Shown piece after piece: positions 39,249 through 47,821 of a stretch of DNA of 50,974 nt. The stretch covers positions 1 through 50,974 of the forward strand of contig NZ_FOXO01000027.1 in the NCBI RefSeq assembly GCF_900115735.1. Reading direction: 5' to 3'. The stretch comes from Butyrivibrio proteoclasticus (GTDB lineage: Bacteria > Bacillota > Clostridia > Lachnospirales > Lachnospiraceae). Within the stretch, counting starts at the first letter, position 1. Each line of letters begins with the position of its first letter. The position numbers and the translations under genes are program-made. The notes under the pieces were generated by a model, which made no database searches, had not been told where the DNA came from, and saw only the letters and a program-made list of their open reading frames with translations.

Positions 39249-39781
39249 GCCAGTACCTTTCTTGCTTTGTTGCACCATTTCAAATATGCCTCATAGGTTT
39301 CTATTCCAAACAGTATCGTAAGATAGAAATAAACATGATCTTCTTCATCAAGTGCTTTTTCAATATTAGCCTTATATACCTGTAATACCTTAAGGTCAGC
39401 CTTTATCTGTTCTTCAAAGACTTCTATATTCCTAAGTGCTGTCTCTTTACTTTCAACCCCTCCGAAAAACAGTTTCATCAAAGTCTCATATTTAAGATCG
39501 TTGCTTGCCTTCTCGTCTCTTACCCATGCTCTGAGTATCTCTTTTCCCTGACCGGTAATGCTATAAATGATCTTCTCCCGGCCGCCACTGTCATTACCCT
39601 TAAGACGCCTTACGCTGCCCTGTTTTTCCAGTTCCGCAAGAGCGGGATAAATGCTACCAAAGCTTCCCTTCCAGAAGAACCTTATACTTCCGTCGATCTG
39701 TTTTTTTATATCATATCCGGTCAGATCATCATGGGATAACAAGCCCAGAATCACCATGTCTATCTTTCTGTCTTTGGCCAT
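39245..39781 (-). CDS. PadR-family transcriptional regulator
   Basis: The 178-residue protein has the PadR winged helix: VILGLLSHDDLTGYDIKKQI, FFWKGSFGSIYPALAELEKQGSV, the wing REKIIYSITGQGKEIL, and a C-terminal dimerisation helix pair (about 95-178, Vir_act_alpha type). PadR proteins repress detoxification genes. Its ATG overlaps the stop of the [4Fe-4S] gene (TAATG), and the flavodoxin gene overlaps its own stop, so all three are translationally coupled. GGAGG precedes the start. The palindromic GATATATC cluster at 40528-40559 is the likely autoregulatory operator. Confidence 0.92.
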   Translation of the reverse strand: MAKDRKIDMVILGLLSHDDLTGYDIKKQIDGSIRFFWKGSFGSIYPALAELEKQGSVRRLKGNDSGGREKIIYSITGQGKEILRAWVRDEKASNDLKYETLMKLFFGGVESKETALRNIEVFEEQIKADLKVLQVYKANIEKALDEEDHVYFYLTILFGIETYEAYLKWCNKARKVLA

Positions 39782-40512
39782 TATTTCCACCTCCAACAGT
39801 ATTTTAGAACTTTTTTCGGACATTCATCAACACAAGCTCCGCACAATATGCACTCGGTGCACTTTGAATTGCTGCCTTCCTTTGCCATATGTGCGACGTC
39901 AAGCCCCATTGGACAAGCCCTTGAACACCTGTTACATGAAATACAGTCCGCTGCAGATGCTTCAACATGAAGCTGGGGGACATGAAGAAAACGACCTATG
40001 CAGCTCCCAATCACCATAAATGGCGCCATCCAGCAAAGATAATGGCATGTTGCTCTCCTTCCATGTATCAGTGACGGAAGAACCAATATCAGAAGTACTC
40101 CGTAATAGATAATATAGTTATGTATTTCTGTCACTGAAATACCGTGATCTGTCATGAAAAACGGATCTATGGTTACATGGTTTTTCCCGAGGATGAAAGT
40201 CACAACTATAGCGGAGATCCACAGTATCCAGATAACGTATTTAATCTTATTCCTCCAGCCCTGCTTCGCGGACTTATCATTGCATCTTGCTACACATTCC
40301 TGTAGCCCTCCTGCAGGACAGAGATATCCGCAAAAGGCACGTCCAAAGAACACCGAAAAAATAAGCAAGCTCATAAAGACTATAAAGCTTCCGTTCATGA
40401 TATGTTCTGATGCTGCCATGATTATCAGGTATGGTGAAAAGTACCACGCTGTTATTGGAAACAGCAGGAATGATATGAAAATAATCGTTCTTCTTATTGT
40501 CTGACGCTTCAT
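39781..40512 (-). CDS. Membrane [4Fe-4S] electron-transfer protein, NapH/CcoG-like
   Basis: The 243-residue protein has about five TM segments, a cytoplasmic CGYLCPAG motif followed by a further Cys pair (CVARC), YLCW in a later loop, and two C-terminal [4Fe-4S] motifs: CISCNRCSRACP and CTECILCGACVDECP. NapH/YccM-like proteins pass electrons between quinone or ferredoxin and partner proteins. I start at ATG 40512 with AAGGAG 6 nt upstream. It is first in the operon with PadR and flavodoxin, which suggests a regulated ferredoxin-flavodoxin redox path for reductive detoxification. Confidence 0.9.
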   Translation of the reverse strand: MKRQTIRRTIIFISFLLFPITAWYFSPYLIIMAASEHIMNGSFIVFMSLLIFSVFFGRAFCGYLCPAGGLQECVARCNDKSAKQGWRNKIKYVIWILWISAIVVTFILGKNHVTIDPFFMTDHGISVTEIHNYIIYYGVLLILVLPSLIHGRRATCHYLCWMAPFMVIGSCIGRFLHVPQLHVEASAADCISCNRCSRACPMGLDVAHMAKEGSNSKCTECILCGACVDECPKKVLKYCWRWK

Positions 40513-40527
40513 TGAACACTCCTTCGC

Positions 40528-40559
40528 ATATATCAATTAGATATATCATTTTGATATAT
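40528..40559. promoter_or_regulatory. Palindromic operator of the PadR operon
   Basis: ATATATCAA (40528-40536) and TTGATATAT (40551-40559) are perfect inverse arms, and the centre contains a third symmetric GATATATC. It lies 16 nt upstream of the first start codon, overlapping the promoter position. Confidence 0.65.
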
Positions 40560-40602
40560 ATTATACCTCAGAATACTTCATGTCAACAGATGTTTTTTCA
40601 AT

Positions 40603-41154
40603 CTACATATGCTCCTTATAGTATTCCAAAAACTCCGGAGTTTTTGACCAGTATTTTATTCCCCAGTTCTCGAAGTTCCACTCTTCCATATAATCATTGC
40701 ACTCATAATCAATATAGAAAAGCTCTCCATCATGAACAACAAAATTCGTCGGGAAATAATCAATATTGGTCTTTGCAGGATATAGGAGTTCACACATTGC
40801 TTTTACCTGTCTTATATAATCAGGGTCCATCTGATCTCTGGCAACAAGCTCATAGATAGTCTCACCGTCTATGTATTCCTTCACAATGCGTTCTTTATCA
40901 ATGTCAGCATCAATCATTTTGGGCATTCTGATTCCAATCGCCGTCAGTCTTCTGTAATCATTTATTTCAGACTGGATCTTGTCACCAAACTGGTAATATG
41001 CACAAGGCTCGTGGTGTATCTGTTTTAAGACATACTCCTTACCATCCTTTACTGCCAGGTATGAATATCCTCCCTTTCCCTTGCCAAGGAGCTTCTTAAT
41101 TTTATAGCTGACTCCATTAACGCTACATGCTTCTCCATGACCTGTTTCAAACAT
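40603..41154 (-). CDS. Protein-kinase-fold phosphotransferase (small)
   Basis: The 183-residue protein looks like a compact kinase fold: a glycine-rich loop LLGKGKGGYSYLAV, the lysine of strand beta3 in EYVLKQI, a hinge IVKEYIDGETI, and a C-terminal catalytic-like segment TNIDYFPTNFVV followed by LFYIDYE, which recall HxDxxxxN and the DFE/DFG motif. It is shorter than eukaryotic-type kinases and closest to the RIO/RfaY-like groups. Residues for catalysis appear present but the match is from motifs only. GGGAG precedes the ATG. The CPBP protease gene ends 25 nt upstream, so cotranscription is likely. Confidence 0.7.
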   Translation of the reverse strand: MFETGHGEACSVNGVSYKIKKLLGKGKGGYSYLAVKDGKEYVLKQIHHEPCAYYQFGDKIQSEINDYRRLTAIGIRMPKMIDADIDKERIVKEYIDGETIYELVARDQMDPDYIRQVKAMCELLYPAKTNIDYFPTNFVVHDGELFYIDYECNDYMEEWNFENWGIKYWSKTPEFLEYYKEHM

Positions 41155-41179
41155 AAGACTCCCTTCCCTCTGTCATCAA

Positions 41180-41806
41180 TCAAACAGCTTCATTCGTGAT
41201 GAAACCGCAGAAATCATGAAATGCATGTAGCAAAATGCATGGCCAGATACTCTTTGTCCTGAGGATCACAAAAGCCATTACAACTCCGTAGGTAAATGCA
41301 AACGCCATCTGCAAAAGTGTTTCTGCAAGTCCAGCCCCACCCATTACATTCAGCAGATGACTCATTCCAAAAAGAACTGATGAAATAATGATGGCCTTTG
41401 TCTCCTTTTCTTTCCACATATTGCAAATGATGCCCCTGAAGTATAGTTCCTCTGTCAGTCCTATCCCCAGTGTAAATATAAGATTAGGAATAAACAGTCC
41501 GCTGTCATCAGACATGATTCCACCGGCAAAAGCAGCCAGGGCCACAATTATAAGTGGAACGTAATACAAAAACCTTGTAGCCATACCACTCACGGGCTTC
41601 TGAAAGCCAAGCCCTCTAAGACTGTGATCCTTGACAAGAAAAAATGCAATTGCTACTAATGCACAGCTCCATATAATAGCCGCCTGTGCTGTAATAGCCT
41701 TAAGACCCTCAAGCTGTCCCATGACCACCGCAGCCCCCTGGGCAAAGTAGAACAAAAGAACCGTAACTGTTGCTAAAACTGTATTCCTTACTAAATGCTT
41801 TGACAT
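41180..41806 (-). CDS. CPBP-family intramembrane metalloprotease (second copy)
   Basis: The 208-residue membrane protein carries the CPBP motifs GLTEELYFRGII, FGMSHLLNVMGG and LLHAFHDFCGF, with the Glu-Glu-Arg and His residues of the protease site. It is a different branch from the one at 27064 (EELYFRG rather than EESGWRG). AGGAGG precedes the ATG. It is the first gene of a pair with the kinase-fold protein. Roles known for the family include bacteriocin immunity and processing of prenylated or lipidated peptides; none can be assigned here. Confidence 0.88.
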   Translation of the reverse strand: MSKHLVRNTVLATVTVLLFYFAQGAAVVMGQLEGLKAITAQAAIIWSCALVAIAFFLVKDHSLRGLGFQKPVSGMATRFLYYVPLIIVALAAFAGGIMSDDSGLFIPNLIFTLGIGLTEELYFRGIICNMWKEKETKAIIISSVLFGMSHLLNVMGGAGLAETLLQMAFAFTYGVVMAFVILRTKSIWPCILLHAFHDFCGFITNEAV

Positions 41807-42177
41807 AATCCCTCCTGAAACACATGATTTATCTCATTTTGTAGATCACAATTCCCTTTGCCACAATCATCAGAAACAGCCCAGTAGAGCATACACTTCA
41901 GTCTTCCTGCCTGAACATAATCAGCTATATGAACCGTAACAAGAATCATGAAAAAACTAAAGAAACGCTTGGTGACATGTATGACACGATTCGTATCATC
42001 TGCATAAACAAGCCTATCACACAATAAAAATAAGGTCGTCATCTACACGGATAACGACCTAAAAATCACTGATATTATATTTCTTGATTTCTCACTCTGT
42101 TGGAAGTGAGAGTGCTTTTTCATTAAACTCCATCACTGTGACATAGTTACAATATCATCCAAGCTGAGAACAGTATG
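41807..42177 (-). other. Gene-free gap of about 370 nt
   Basis: A minus-strand frame of 83 codons (41791-42042) begins inside the GTGTA-type terminator, has no ribosome site and matches nothing I know; its middle (HIADYVQAGRLKCMLYWAVSDDC) could be a remnant. The rest holds the terminator at 42033-42069 and a TCTCACT/AGTGAGA hairpin at about 42089-42110 behind the AraC/GyrI gene. Confidence 0.3.
42033..42069 (-). terminator. GTGTA-phased terminator T11
   Basis: AGGTCGT pairs with ACGACCT, then TTATTTTTATT on the minus strand. The loop has CCGTGTA and the upstream partner is CAGTGAT, again 21 nt apart (42044 and 42065). Confidence 0.75.
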
Positions 42178-43050
42178 TCATGTTCCTGATTTCAGCGGAA
42201 AACAGATATCTATCTCCATGTATCCATCTTCCATTATATCCCTATACACATCAAAGATAGGCCTCTCATCAAGCTCGTTACCGGTCCTTGAAAGCCATCG
42301 GCAGAATATCTCCTGGTACACCATATAGAGAAACTTTGGAAATCCCTTAAAATGATAAACTGCGTATTTTCCGCCATCAACTGAATGAGTAAGGATATCC
42401 GGATTCTCTTTTACCAGAGGGTTGTCAGCAGAAACAGTCTGACAAAGCTCATACATGCAGTTATTCTCATCGGTTATAGAGGGATCATCTATGGTGCATT
42501 CTATATACGTTGTACTCTCATCTGCCAGATGCCGATACTTATCAATGAACTCGCACCACGCATTAGGAAGATCGTGATAATTCCCCCGCTTCCTTTCATA
42601 AATAACAGTAAAATCCGCTAGGTATTCCACGGTGATCTGCTTTTCTGCCTTATCCAGATCGTCCAACGTAAGTCCATGAGAAAAAGAGCTTTCTTCTACC
42701 ATCTGCTCACTGTTTTTCCGAAAGCTTGCCGGCGATACTCCAAGATGCTTTTTGAAGGCAATAGCAAAATTAGACGAGGAATATCCATAATCCTCGCCAA
42801 TCTGCGTAATGCTCTTCTCTTTTTCAACCTTCAGGCGCCATGCGCTTCTCTCAAGGCGAATCCTTTTGATGAACTGATACAGCGCCTCATCCGTATCTTC
42901 CTTGAACATACGGGTGAGGTGGTATCTGGAATAAGCGCAATGTCTTGCCACATCATCAACAGTAATGTCATCATCTATGTGGTCAAAGATATATGTGATT
43001 GCCTTATTGATCACTTCGCTCCTTATTGTAGAGCTTTCTCTGGTTTCCAC
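42178..43050 (-). CDS. AraC-family regulator with GyrI-like effector domain
   Basis: The product of about 290 residues has two AraC helix-turn-helix units at its N-terminus (ITVDDVARHCAYSRYHLTRMF and ITQIGEDYGYSSSNFAIAFKKHLGVSPASFR) and a C-terminal GyrI-like ligand-binding domain (about 140-290, ending DGYMEIDICFPL). Regulators of the Rob/SoxS/BmrR-like type respond to lipophilic or cationic drugs. The most likely start is GTG 43050 with GGAAGG 9 nt upstream, overlapping the MATE gene by 28 nt; GTG 43014 after AAGGAG is the alternative. Cotranscription with the MATE pump suggests it senses the pumped drug. Confidence 0.88.
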   Translation of the reverse strand: METRESSTIRSEVINKAITYIFDHIDDDITVDDVARHCAYSRYHLTRMFKEDTDEALYQFIKRIRLERSAWRLKVEKEKSITQIGEDYGYSSSNFAIAFKKHLGVSPASFRKNSEQMVEESSFSHGLTLDDLDKAEKQITVEYLADFTVIYERKRGNYHDLPNAWCEFIDKYRHLADESTTYIECTIDDPSITDENNCMYELCQTVSADNPLVKENPDILTHSVDGGKYAVYHFKGFPKFLYMVYQEIFCRWLSRTGNELDERPIFDVYRDIMEDGYMEIDICFPLKSGT

Positions 43051-44381
43051 GCCGGTTTTCCTTCCTCTAGCGCAAGCCTTTGCCTGTTTATAAGGCAAAA
43101 CGAAACTACTGCAGTCAAAATCTCCGCCCCTGGTCCTGCCATCCATATTCCCTTCATCCCAAAGATCATAGGAAGAATGAACGTAAATGCAAGAAGCAGA
43201 ACAATTCCTCTCAGTGATGATATCAGAGCCGAAGACTTGGCATCACCACAGCTTGTAAAGTACATTGAATTGATTACATCATAACCCATAACCAGGAAAG
43301 TAGCCAAGTAGAACCTAAATCCTGTCACCACCATGTCCACCACGATATCGCTGCATCCAAAGAGTCCGGCGTATGATCTTCCCATAAGTAAGAAAATCGC
43401 CGCGATTGCTACTCCGATTCCAAAGAGTATCTTGTTTGTGATCTTCCTTAATTCTATTGCTGTCTCAAACTCTTTTGCGCCAAACATGAAACTTACAAGT
43501 GGCGTGAGCCCCTGCCCAAAGCCTATGCAGATCATGCTAAATCCATATACGACATAACCAAGGATGGTAAACGCCGCCACTCCTTCAGGCCCTGCGTACT
43601 TCATCAGTACGAAGTTGAAGACAAACATTGATATCGCACTGGCCATCTCTCCGATAAATTCGGAAAATCCGTTAAACATGATCTCCTTGTTGAGTGCCCT
43701 GTCAAATGCAAATCTGGTATAGGACAAGCCTGACGCTCTGGATAAGAAATATCCAGTCATAACCAGCGCTGTGATCGCCTGGACTGTAAGCGATCCTATA
43801 GCACTTCCAAACACGCCAAGACCTAAGCCGGCAACCAGCGCATAGTCCAAAACTGCGTTAAGCACGCATCCCGTGATGGTTATGATCATACATACCTGCG
43901 GCTTGCCATCCACCCTTATGAACATCCCAAGCACTGTTGTCAGCACCATTAAGGGGTAGTTTAGCAGCATGACTTTGTAGTATTCATTAAAAAATCCCGC
44001 CAGGGCCGCATCTGCCCCAAGCAGGTTCCTAACTGGCGCGAAAAGAACTGCCAAAAACGCAGATATTACAACACAGGCCACAAGCGAAGTAACGATAGTC
44101 TGTGAAAGCACTTCGTTGGCTCTTTTCCCATCTTCTGCTCCAAGAAGCCGGCCACATATAACAGTTCCTCCGACACCCACGCAAAGCCCGATCCCTAAGT
44201 AAAAATACAAGATCGGAAGTCCAAGGTTGATAGCCGCCAAGGCTTTCTCCCCCACATAGTTTCCAGTGAAATAACCATCCGTCATGGTTATAACCGTTTC
44301 CAGAAGCATCGCGATAATGCTCGGGATCGAAAAACCAAGAATCATCTTGAGTTTGTTTTCTTTGATTTGTTCAGTATTCAT
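43023..44381 (-). CDS. MATE-family efflux transporter (3 of 3), upstream of AraC/GyrI
   Basis: The 452-residue protein has twelve TM segments and MATE motifs (GFSIPSIIAMLLETVITMTDGYFTGNYVG, GVGGTVICGRLLGAEDGKRA, GFGQGLTPLVSFMFGAKEFETA). It is distinct from the other two MATE proteins. GGAGG lies 7 nt before the ATG. The AraC/GyrI regulator gene overlaps its end. The pair parallels the MATE-MarR pair at 30.9-32.7 kb: same transporter class with a different drug-sensing regulator. Confidence 0.92.
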   Translation of the reverse strand: MNTEQIKENKLKMILGFSIPSIIAMLLETVITMTDGYFTGNYVGEKALAAINLGLPILYFYLGIGLCVGVGGTVICGRLLGAEDGKRANEVLSQTIVTSLVACVVISAFLAVLFAPVRNLLGADAALAGFFNEYYKVMLLNYPLMVLTTVLGMFIRVDGKPQVCMIITITGCVLNAVLDYALVAGLGLGVFGSAIGSLTVQAITALVMTGYFLSRASGLSYTRFAFDRALNKEIMFNGFSEFIGEMASAISMFVFNFVLMKYAGPEGVAAFTILGYVVYGFSMICIGFGQGLTPLVSFMFGAKEFETAIELRKITNKILFGIGVAIAAIFLLMGRSYAGLFGCSDIVVDMVVTGFRFYLATFLVMGYDVINSMYFTSCGDAKSSALISSLRGIVLLLAFTFILPMIFGMKGIWMAGPGAEILTAVVSFCLINRQRLALEEGKPAWKPEKALQ

Positions 44382-44451
44382 CTCTCATCCTCCTTCACTG
44401 ACGTACAGTATAAGGAGAATTAAAACTCAACACTTCTGAATTTGTGCGTAT

Positions 44452-45225
44452 CTACGATGAAAATTCCGGATTTGCTTTACGTACCTCGTATTGCTCAAGA
44501 AGCTCGTCAAAGGCCTTTCGTACATCGGGCGGGATGTCCTCATGTGCAATATATCCCTTTCCTCTGGGGCCATAACCTTTTTCATCATCCATAAGCCTCG
44601 GAATCTCTCCCATGATAAGGCTGATATACCGATCCATATCCCACATGCCTTTTATGTCCGATGAAAAAGAAATATCTCCATTTTTCCGGACCACCTCCGC
44701 CCGGTAGGTTGCGTAATTGATGATCTGAAGCTCCGGTCTGTACTTTCTCATCACGGCAGACATCCTCCGCTGCATGGTCGCATCCTGCGAAAGGATAATG
44801 CTCTTGCATGGTATATTGTTTTTTTCGAGAAGCTCCAGCAGATTAGCGATATTATTACCACAGTTGGTTGACGCAGTTTCCAGATAATCTGCGCTAAGTC
44901 CGAATTTTCTAATCAGATAGATATTGAATAATTCCGCTTCCTGCATATTGTATGCATCAACATCCGGAAAAAGAGCTTTCATTGTTTCCTGCAGGGTAGA
45001 AGTGGTATGTCCAAAGCCTCCGACGATTATATATGTCTTAGCGACATTCTCCCTCATCGCCTCAGCCATTACATCACCACCGCACAGGATGGTACCTCCA
45101 AACAGCGCCATCACATCAGCCTGATGGATATTGTATTTTCTGTAAAGTGCCTCCTCTGTAAGTTCCTCGACATCGCGCACCCCACAGAAGGCGCCTATTA
45201 TATTTATGTTCTCAGCTGTATTCAT
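44452..45225 (-). CDS. YdcF-like protein (DUF218, ElyC/SanA/YdcF family)
   Basis: The 257-residue protein begins NIIGAFCGVRDVEELTEEALY and has the DUF218 core: DVMALFGGTILCGGDVMAEAM, TYIIVGGFGHTTSTL, ASTNCGNNIANLLELL and KSIILSQDATMQRRMSAVM. This matches cytosolic YdcF-type proteins, which bind S-adenosylmethionine in E. coli YdcF, but the in vivo function is unknown. I start at ATG 45225 with AAGGAG 5 nt upstream; the ORF extends 109 codons further with no family match. It stands alone between the MATE operon and an acetyltransferase gene. Confidence 0.82.
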   Translation of the reverse strand: MNTAENINIIGAFCGVRDVEELTEEALYRKYNIHQADVMALFGGTILCGGDVMAEAMRENVAKTYIIVGGFGHTTSTLQETMKALFPDVDAYNMQEAELFNIYLIRKFGLSADYLETASTNCGNNIANLLELLEKNNIPCKSIILSQDATMQRRMSAVMRKYRPELQIINYATYRAEVVRKNGDISFSSDIKGMWDMDRYISLIMGEIPRLMDDEKGYGPRGKGYIAHEDIPPDVRKAFDELLEQYEVRKANPEFSS

Positions 45226-45328
45226 CAGTTCTCCTTTTTTTTGTTGAGCAGAAACGGTTCGTAGATAAAAAGTTAAAGATTTTGTCATCCCACATTGTAT
45301 TCCGATATAACGCGCTAACACATTATCT

Positions 45329-45787
45329 CTACAAACTTGAATCTGTCTGTTCCAATGCCATCTCGATCTCTGCGAGTTCATCTGTAATCGCGTTGATCCT
45401 TCCGGTTTTCGTGAAGCCCATACGGCGATATAGCCTTTCCGCGTTAACATTGTTCTCAAGGATCCATAACGAAGGAGTATCCGGACATTGACCGACTGCA
45501 AACTGCAGCAATTCCGTTCCATATCCCATATTTTGTTTTTCCGGAAGGACATAAAGATCCTCGATCAGGTTTTCTGTCACCGAAACGACACCCACAGGAG
45601 CTTCATCCACAAGCGTAAAGAACCTGGTTCCTTTATCCATCTTATCGTGTATATACCTTAGCTGTCGTTCGGGTGAATGGATCTCTATGAATTCCGGAGT
45701 GCAAAAATCTCTGTGTGATTCTCTCCAGGATATGGAATGAATAATTGCCGCATCCATTATATTCTGTTCGTTTACAGGAATTATCAT
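45329..45787 (-). CDS. GNAT acetyltransferase
   Basis: The 152-residue protein has the GNAT plan: IIHSISWRESHRDFCTPEFI near the N-terminus, IEDLYVLPEKQNMGYGTELL (acetyl-CoA loop, with QNMGYG for QxxGxG) and ILENNVNAERLYRRMGF. The ISWRxS(H/Y) start is typical of clostridial N-acetyltransferases. Two ATG codons adjoin; the second (45787) is better spaced from GGAGG. The substrate is unknown. It is monocistronic. Confidence 0.88.
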   Translation of the reverse strand: MIIPVNEQNIMDAAIIHSISWRESHRDFCTPEFIEIHSPERQLRYIHDKMDKGTRFFTLVDEAPVGVVSVTENLIEDLYVLPEKQNMGYGTELLQFAVGQCPDTPSLWILENNVNAERLYRRMGFTKTGRINAITDELAEIEMALEQTDSSL

Positions 45788-45887
45788 CATTGCCTCCGCA
45801 AGCTGCGATTTGCTTAACCGTTTATACTGAAATATAAACCACTCTCAACGTTTCATTAATTGATTGTCTGGTTCATCATTCCTGTAG

Positions 45888-47669
45888 CTATTGAAATGAA
45901 TGGCACTGCGAAACCAAATAAAAATACATTCCCCAATCCTGATCATTCGCGTAATCATCATATCGCTGCCCCGGCTCACCATTTACTGTTACCGGAAATA
46001 CATACGCACAGCTGGCACTGCCATCCGCAAAAAACAAACTGAGCACACCTCTCAAAGAAGCTTCCGACATCTTATCATACTGTTCATCCTTGCTAATGCG
46101 ATACCACAATCTATAAGCATTTCCTGTAAGAGCACTCCAGTAATGCGGATACGTATCACCATACTGCCTCTTTTTACCGAACCAATAACCATCCCAATGA
46201 CGAATTGCAACCTCATACTGAAGATAATGCGGTTGACGAGCATTAAACAACTCTAAAATTTCCAATTGACGCTTTCCGGCTTCTTTGTATTTTTCTTCTC
46301 CTGTAAGCAAATACATTTCCAATAATAGATTTGCCGCCGGTGCAACAATGCTTTGCTCATAATTAACTTCATGAGCAGGATACAAAATGTCATTTTTCAT
46401 GAAAGTATCACAATGATTACGAAAATATTGAAGTAGTTCCTCATATTCCGCATACATCTTTTCTACCCATAGATTTTTCATAAGCTTCTCCAACGGAATT
46501 GCAATTGCATAAAAATGATCACCACCCTGCTCATAGAATGATTTCATCACCTTATATGCCTTGTATAGGTAGTCTATATCTTTTTTCAATTGATATACTT
46601 CTATGAAAAGCAAACTCATCCACGGATAGTTATATAATCTCTGAAAATGATTGTCATATCCGTAATCATTGGCTACTAAAGAATGTTCATCATCATATAA
46701 TTCCCTTTCCACATATGCTAGATACCGATTCAAACTATCCATCAGTTTTTCATCGTAAAATCTTTGCAAATAGGCCGCCATCAGCACACCCATTCCGACA
46801 CGTTCACGTCCCCCGTTGTAATCATTCTCTGCCCGGTAATAGATATGTTTTTCTTTTGTATCATAGATTAAATATGCACCATCCAAAGGACAATTTTCTT
46901 TATGAAGCTGTTGTTTTTCCGCAATATATGTTACTCGATTTTTTATAAGCTCCTGAAACGCAGGTAATACATTAACTGCACACTTAGCATTTACCCCATT
47001 TTTTTCAAAGCAAAATGTATGTACTCCTTGTTTTTCAGATTTCTGATAAAGTTTTTCTTCACCATCCACATAAATCTTTATATCTTCCCCTTCAAATACA
47101 ACATATTGATCTGCCTGTACATCCACATATCCGGGATTTATCTGATTAATCTTTTGATAAAAATCCTCTTTCCCCTGATGCCAGAAAAGTTTCCATTCGA
47201 TTTCAAAGGACTCCCCCGGATTCAGTACCTGAGGTGTTGGATGCATAATAAAATCGCCCCTGTCATTACTGATACGAGAAAGGTCTCTCTCCACACTATA
47301 TCCGGCAAGACTGCCTTTTGTCAGTACCAACCCCAAGTGAGGGGGTTCACCTCCCATGCGAAGAGCCATTACATAAGACATCTCTCCTCCACAATATATA
47401 TGTGTGTGGCAACGCATTTTTGTACAAATATCAGAACCACAATAATCATCATTAAAAGGTGTGTAAATACCAATATCCGTAAGAGATGTAAAAAGCGGCT
47501 TATCACTGATATTAGTAAAAAGATATTTCTCTGTAATAATATCCTCTTCATCCTGACAGCATACATCAACTGAAATCTGTGATGGTATCTTTACTGTTCC
47601 CCATTCGGTAGCTCCCTCTATCCAATTCATTTGATATTTATCTGCTGCGTTAATTAATTCTTTTCGCAT
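45888..47669 (-). CDS. Six-hairpin glycosidase-like protein
   Basis: The 593-residue protein has an N-terminal beta-sandwich-rich part (about 1-250, with YLFTNISDKPLFTSLTDIG and PGESFEIEWKLFWHQG) and a helical C-terminal part (about 270-590) with repeated helix pairs (NRYLAYVERELYDDEHSL, YPWMSLLFIEVYQL, HYWSALTGNAYRLWYRI), which suggests an (alpha/alpha)6 toroid. There is no signal peptide, so it is cytoplasmic. I cannot name a GH family. GGAGG precedes ATG 47669; the frame starts five codons earlier. It is divergent from an AraC gene, as many carbohydrate-degradation genes are, so an intracellular role on an oligosaccharide is inferred. Confidence 0.65.
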   Translation of the reverse strand: MRKELINAADKYQMNWIEGATEWGTVKIPSQISVDVCCQDEEDIITEKYLFTNISDKPLFTSLTDIGIYTPFNDDYCGSDICTKMRCHTHIYCGGEMSYVMALRMGGEPPHLGLVLTKGSLAGYSVERDLSRISNDRGDFIMHPTPQVLNPGESFEIEWKLFWHQGKEDFYQKINQINPGYVDVQADQYVVFEGEDIKIYVDGEEKLYQKSEKQGVHTFCFEKNGVNAKCAVNVLPAFQELIKNRVTYIAEKQQLHKENCPLDGAYLIYDTKEKHIYYRAENDYNGGRERVGMGVLMAAYLQRFYDEKLMDSLNRYLAYVERELYDDEHSLVANDYGYDNHFQRLYNYPWMSLLFIEVYQLKKDIDYLYKAYKVMKSFYEQGGDHFYAIAIPLEKLMKNLWVEKMYAEYEELLQYFRNHCDTFMKNDILYPAHEVNYEQSIVAPAANLLLEMYLLTGEEKYKEAGKRQLEILELFNARQPHYLQYEVAIRHWDGYWFGKKRQYGDTYPHYWSALTGNAYRLWYRISKDEQYDKMSEASLRGVLSLFFADGSASCAYVFPVTVNGEPGQRYDDYANDQDWGMYFYLVSQCHSFQ

Positions 47670-47736
47670 CGAAATAGCCTCCATCTTAAATATTCTGGCT
47701 ATATCATAAGTCTTTTACTTTTCATGATGAAATACA

Positions 47737-47778
47737 CTATTCTGAACCTATTATTTTATTGATTGAGCTATTCTGAAC
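47737..47778. promoter_or_regulatory. Direct repeats CTATTCTGAAC in the divergent AraC promoter region
   Basis: CTATTCTGAAC occurs at 47737-47747 and 47768-47778, 31 nt apart. AraC-type activators bind such half-site repeats on one face of the helix. The repeats lie between the glycosidase-like gene and the AraC gene. Confidence 0.6.
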
Positions 47779-47821
47779 TCATTGCTACAATGAATACAAT
47801 GAATACAAGGAGAAAGATACC

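Noticed and set aside
42676..43284. Plus-strand frame of 202 codons
   Set aside because: It lies antisense to the AraC/GyrI and MATE genes, both strongly supported.
44452..45552. Long N-terminal extension of the YdcF-like protein
   Set aside because: The first 109 codons have no family match, overlap the promoter region and part of the next gene, and a strong ribosome site marks the start at 45225.
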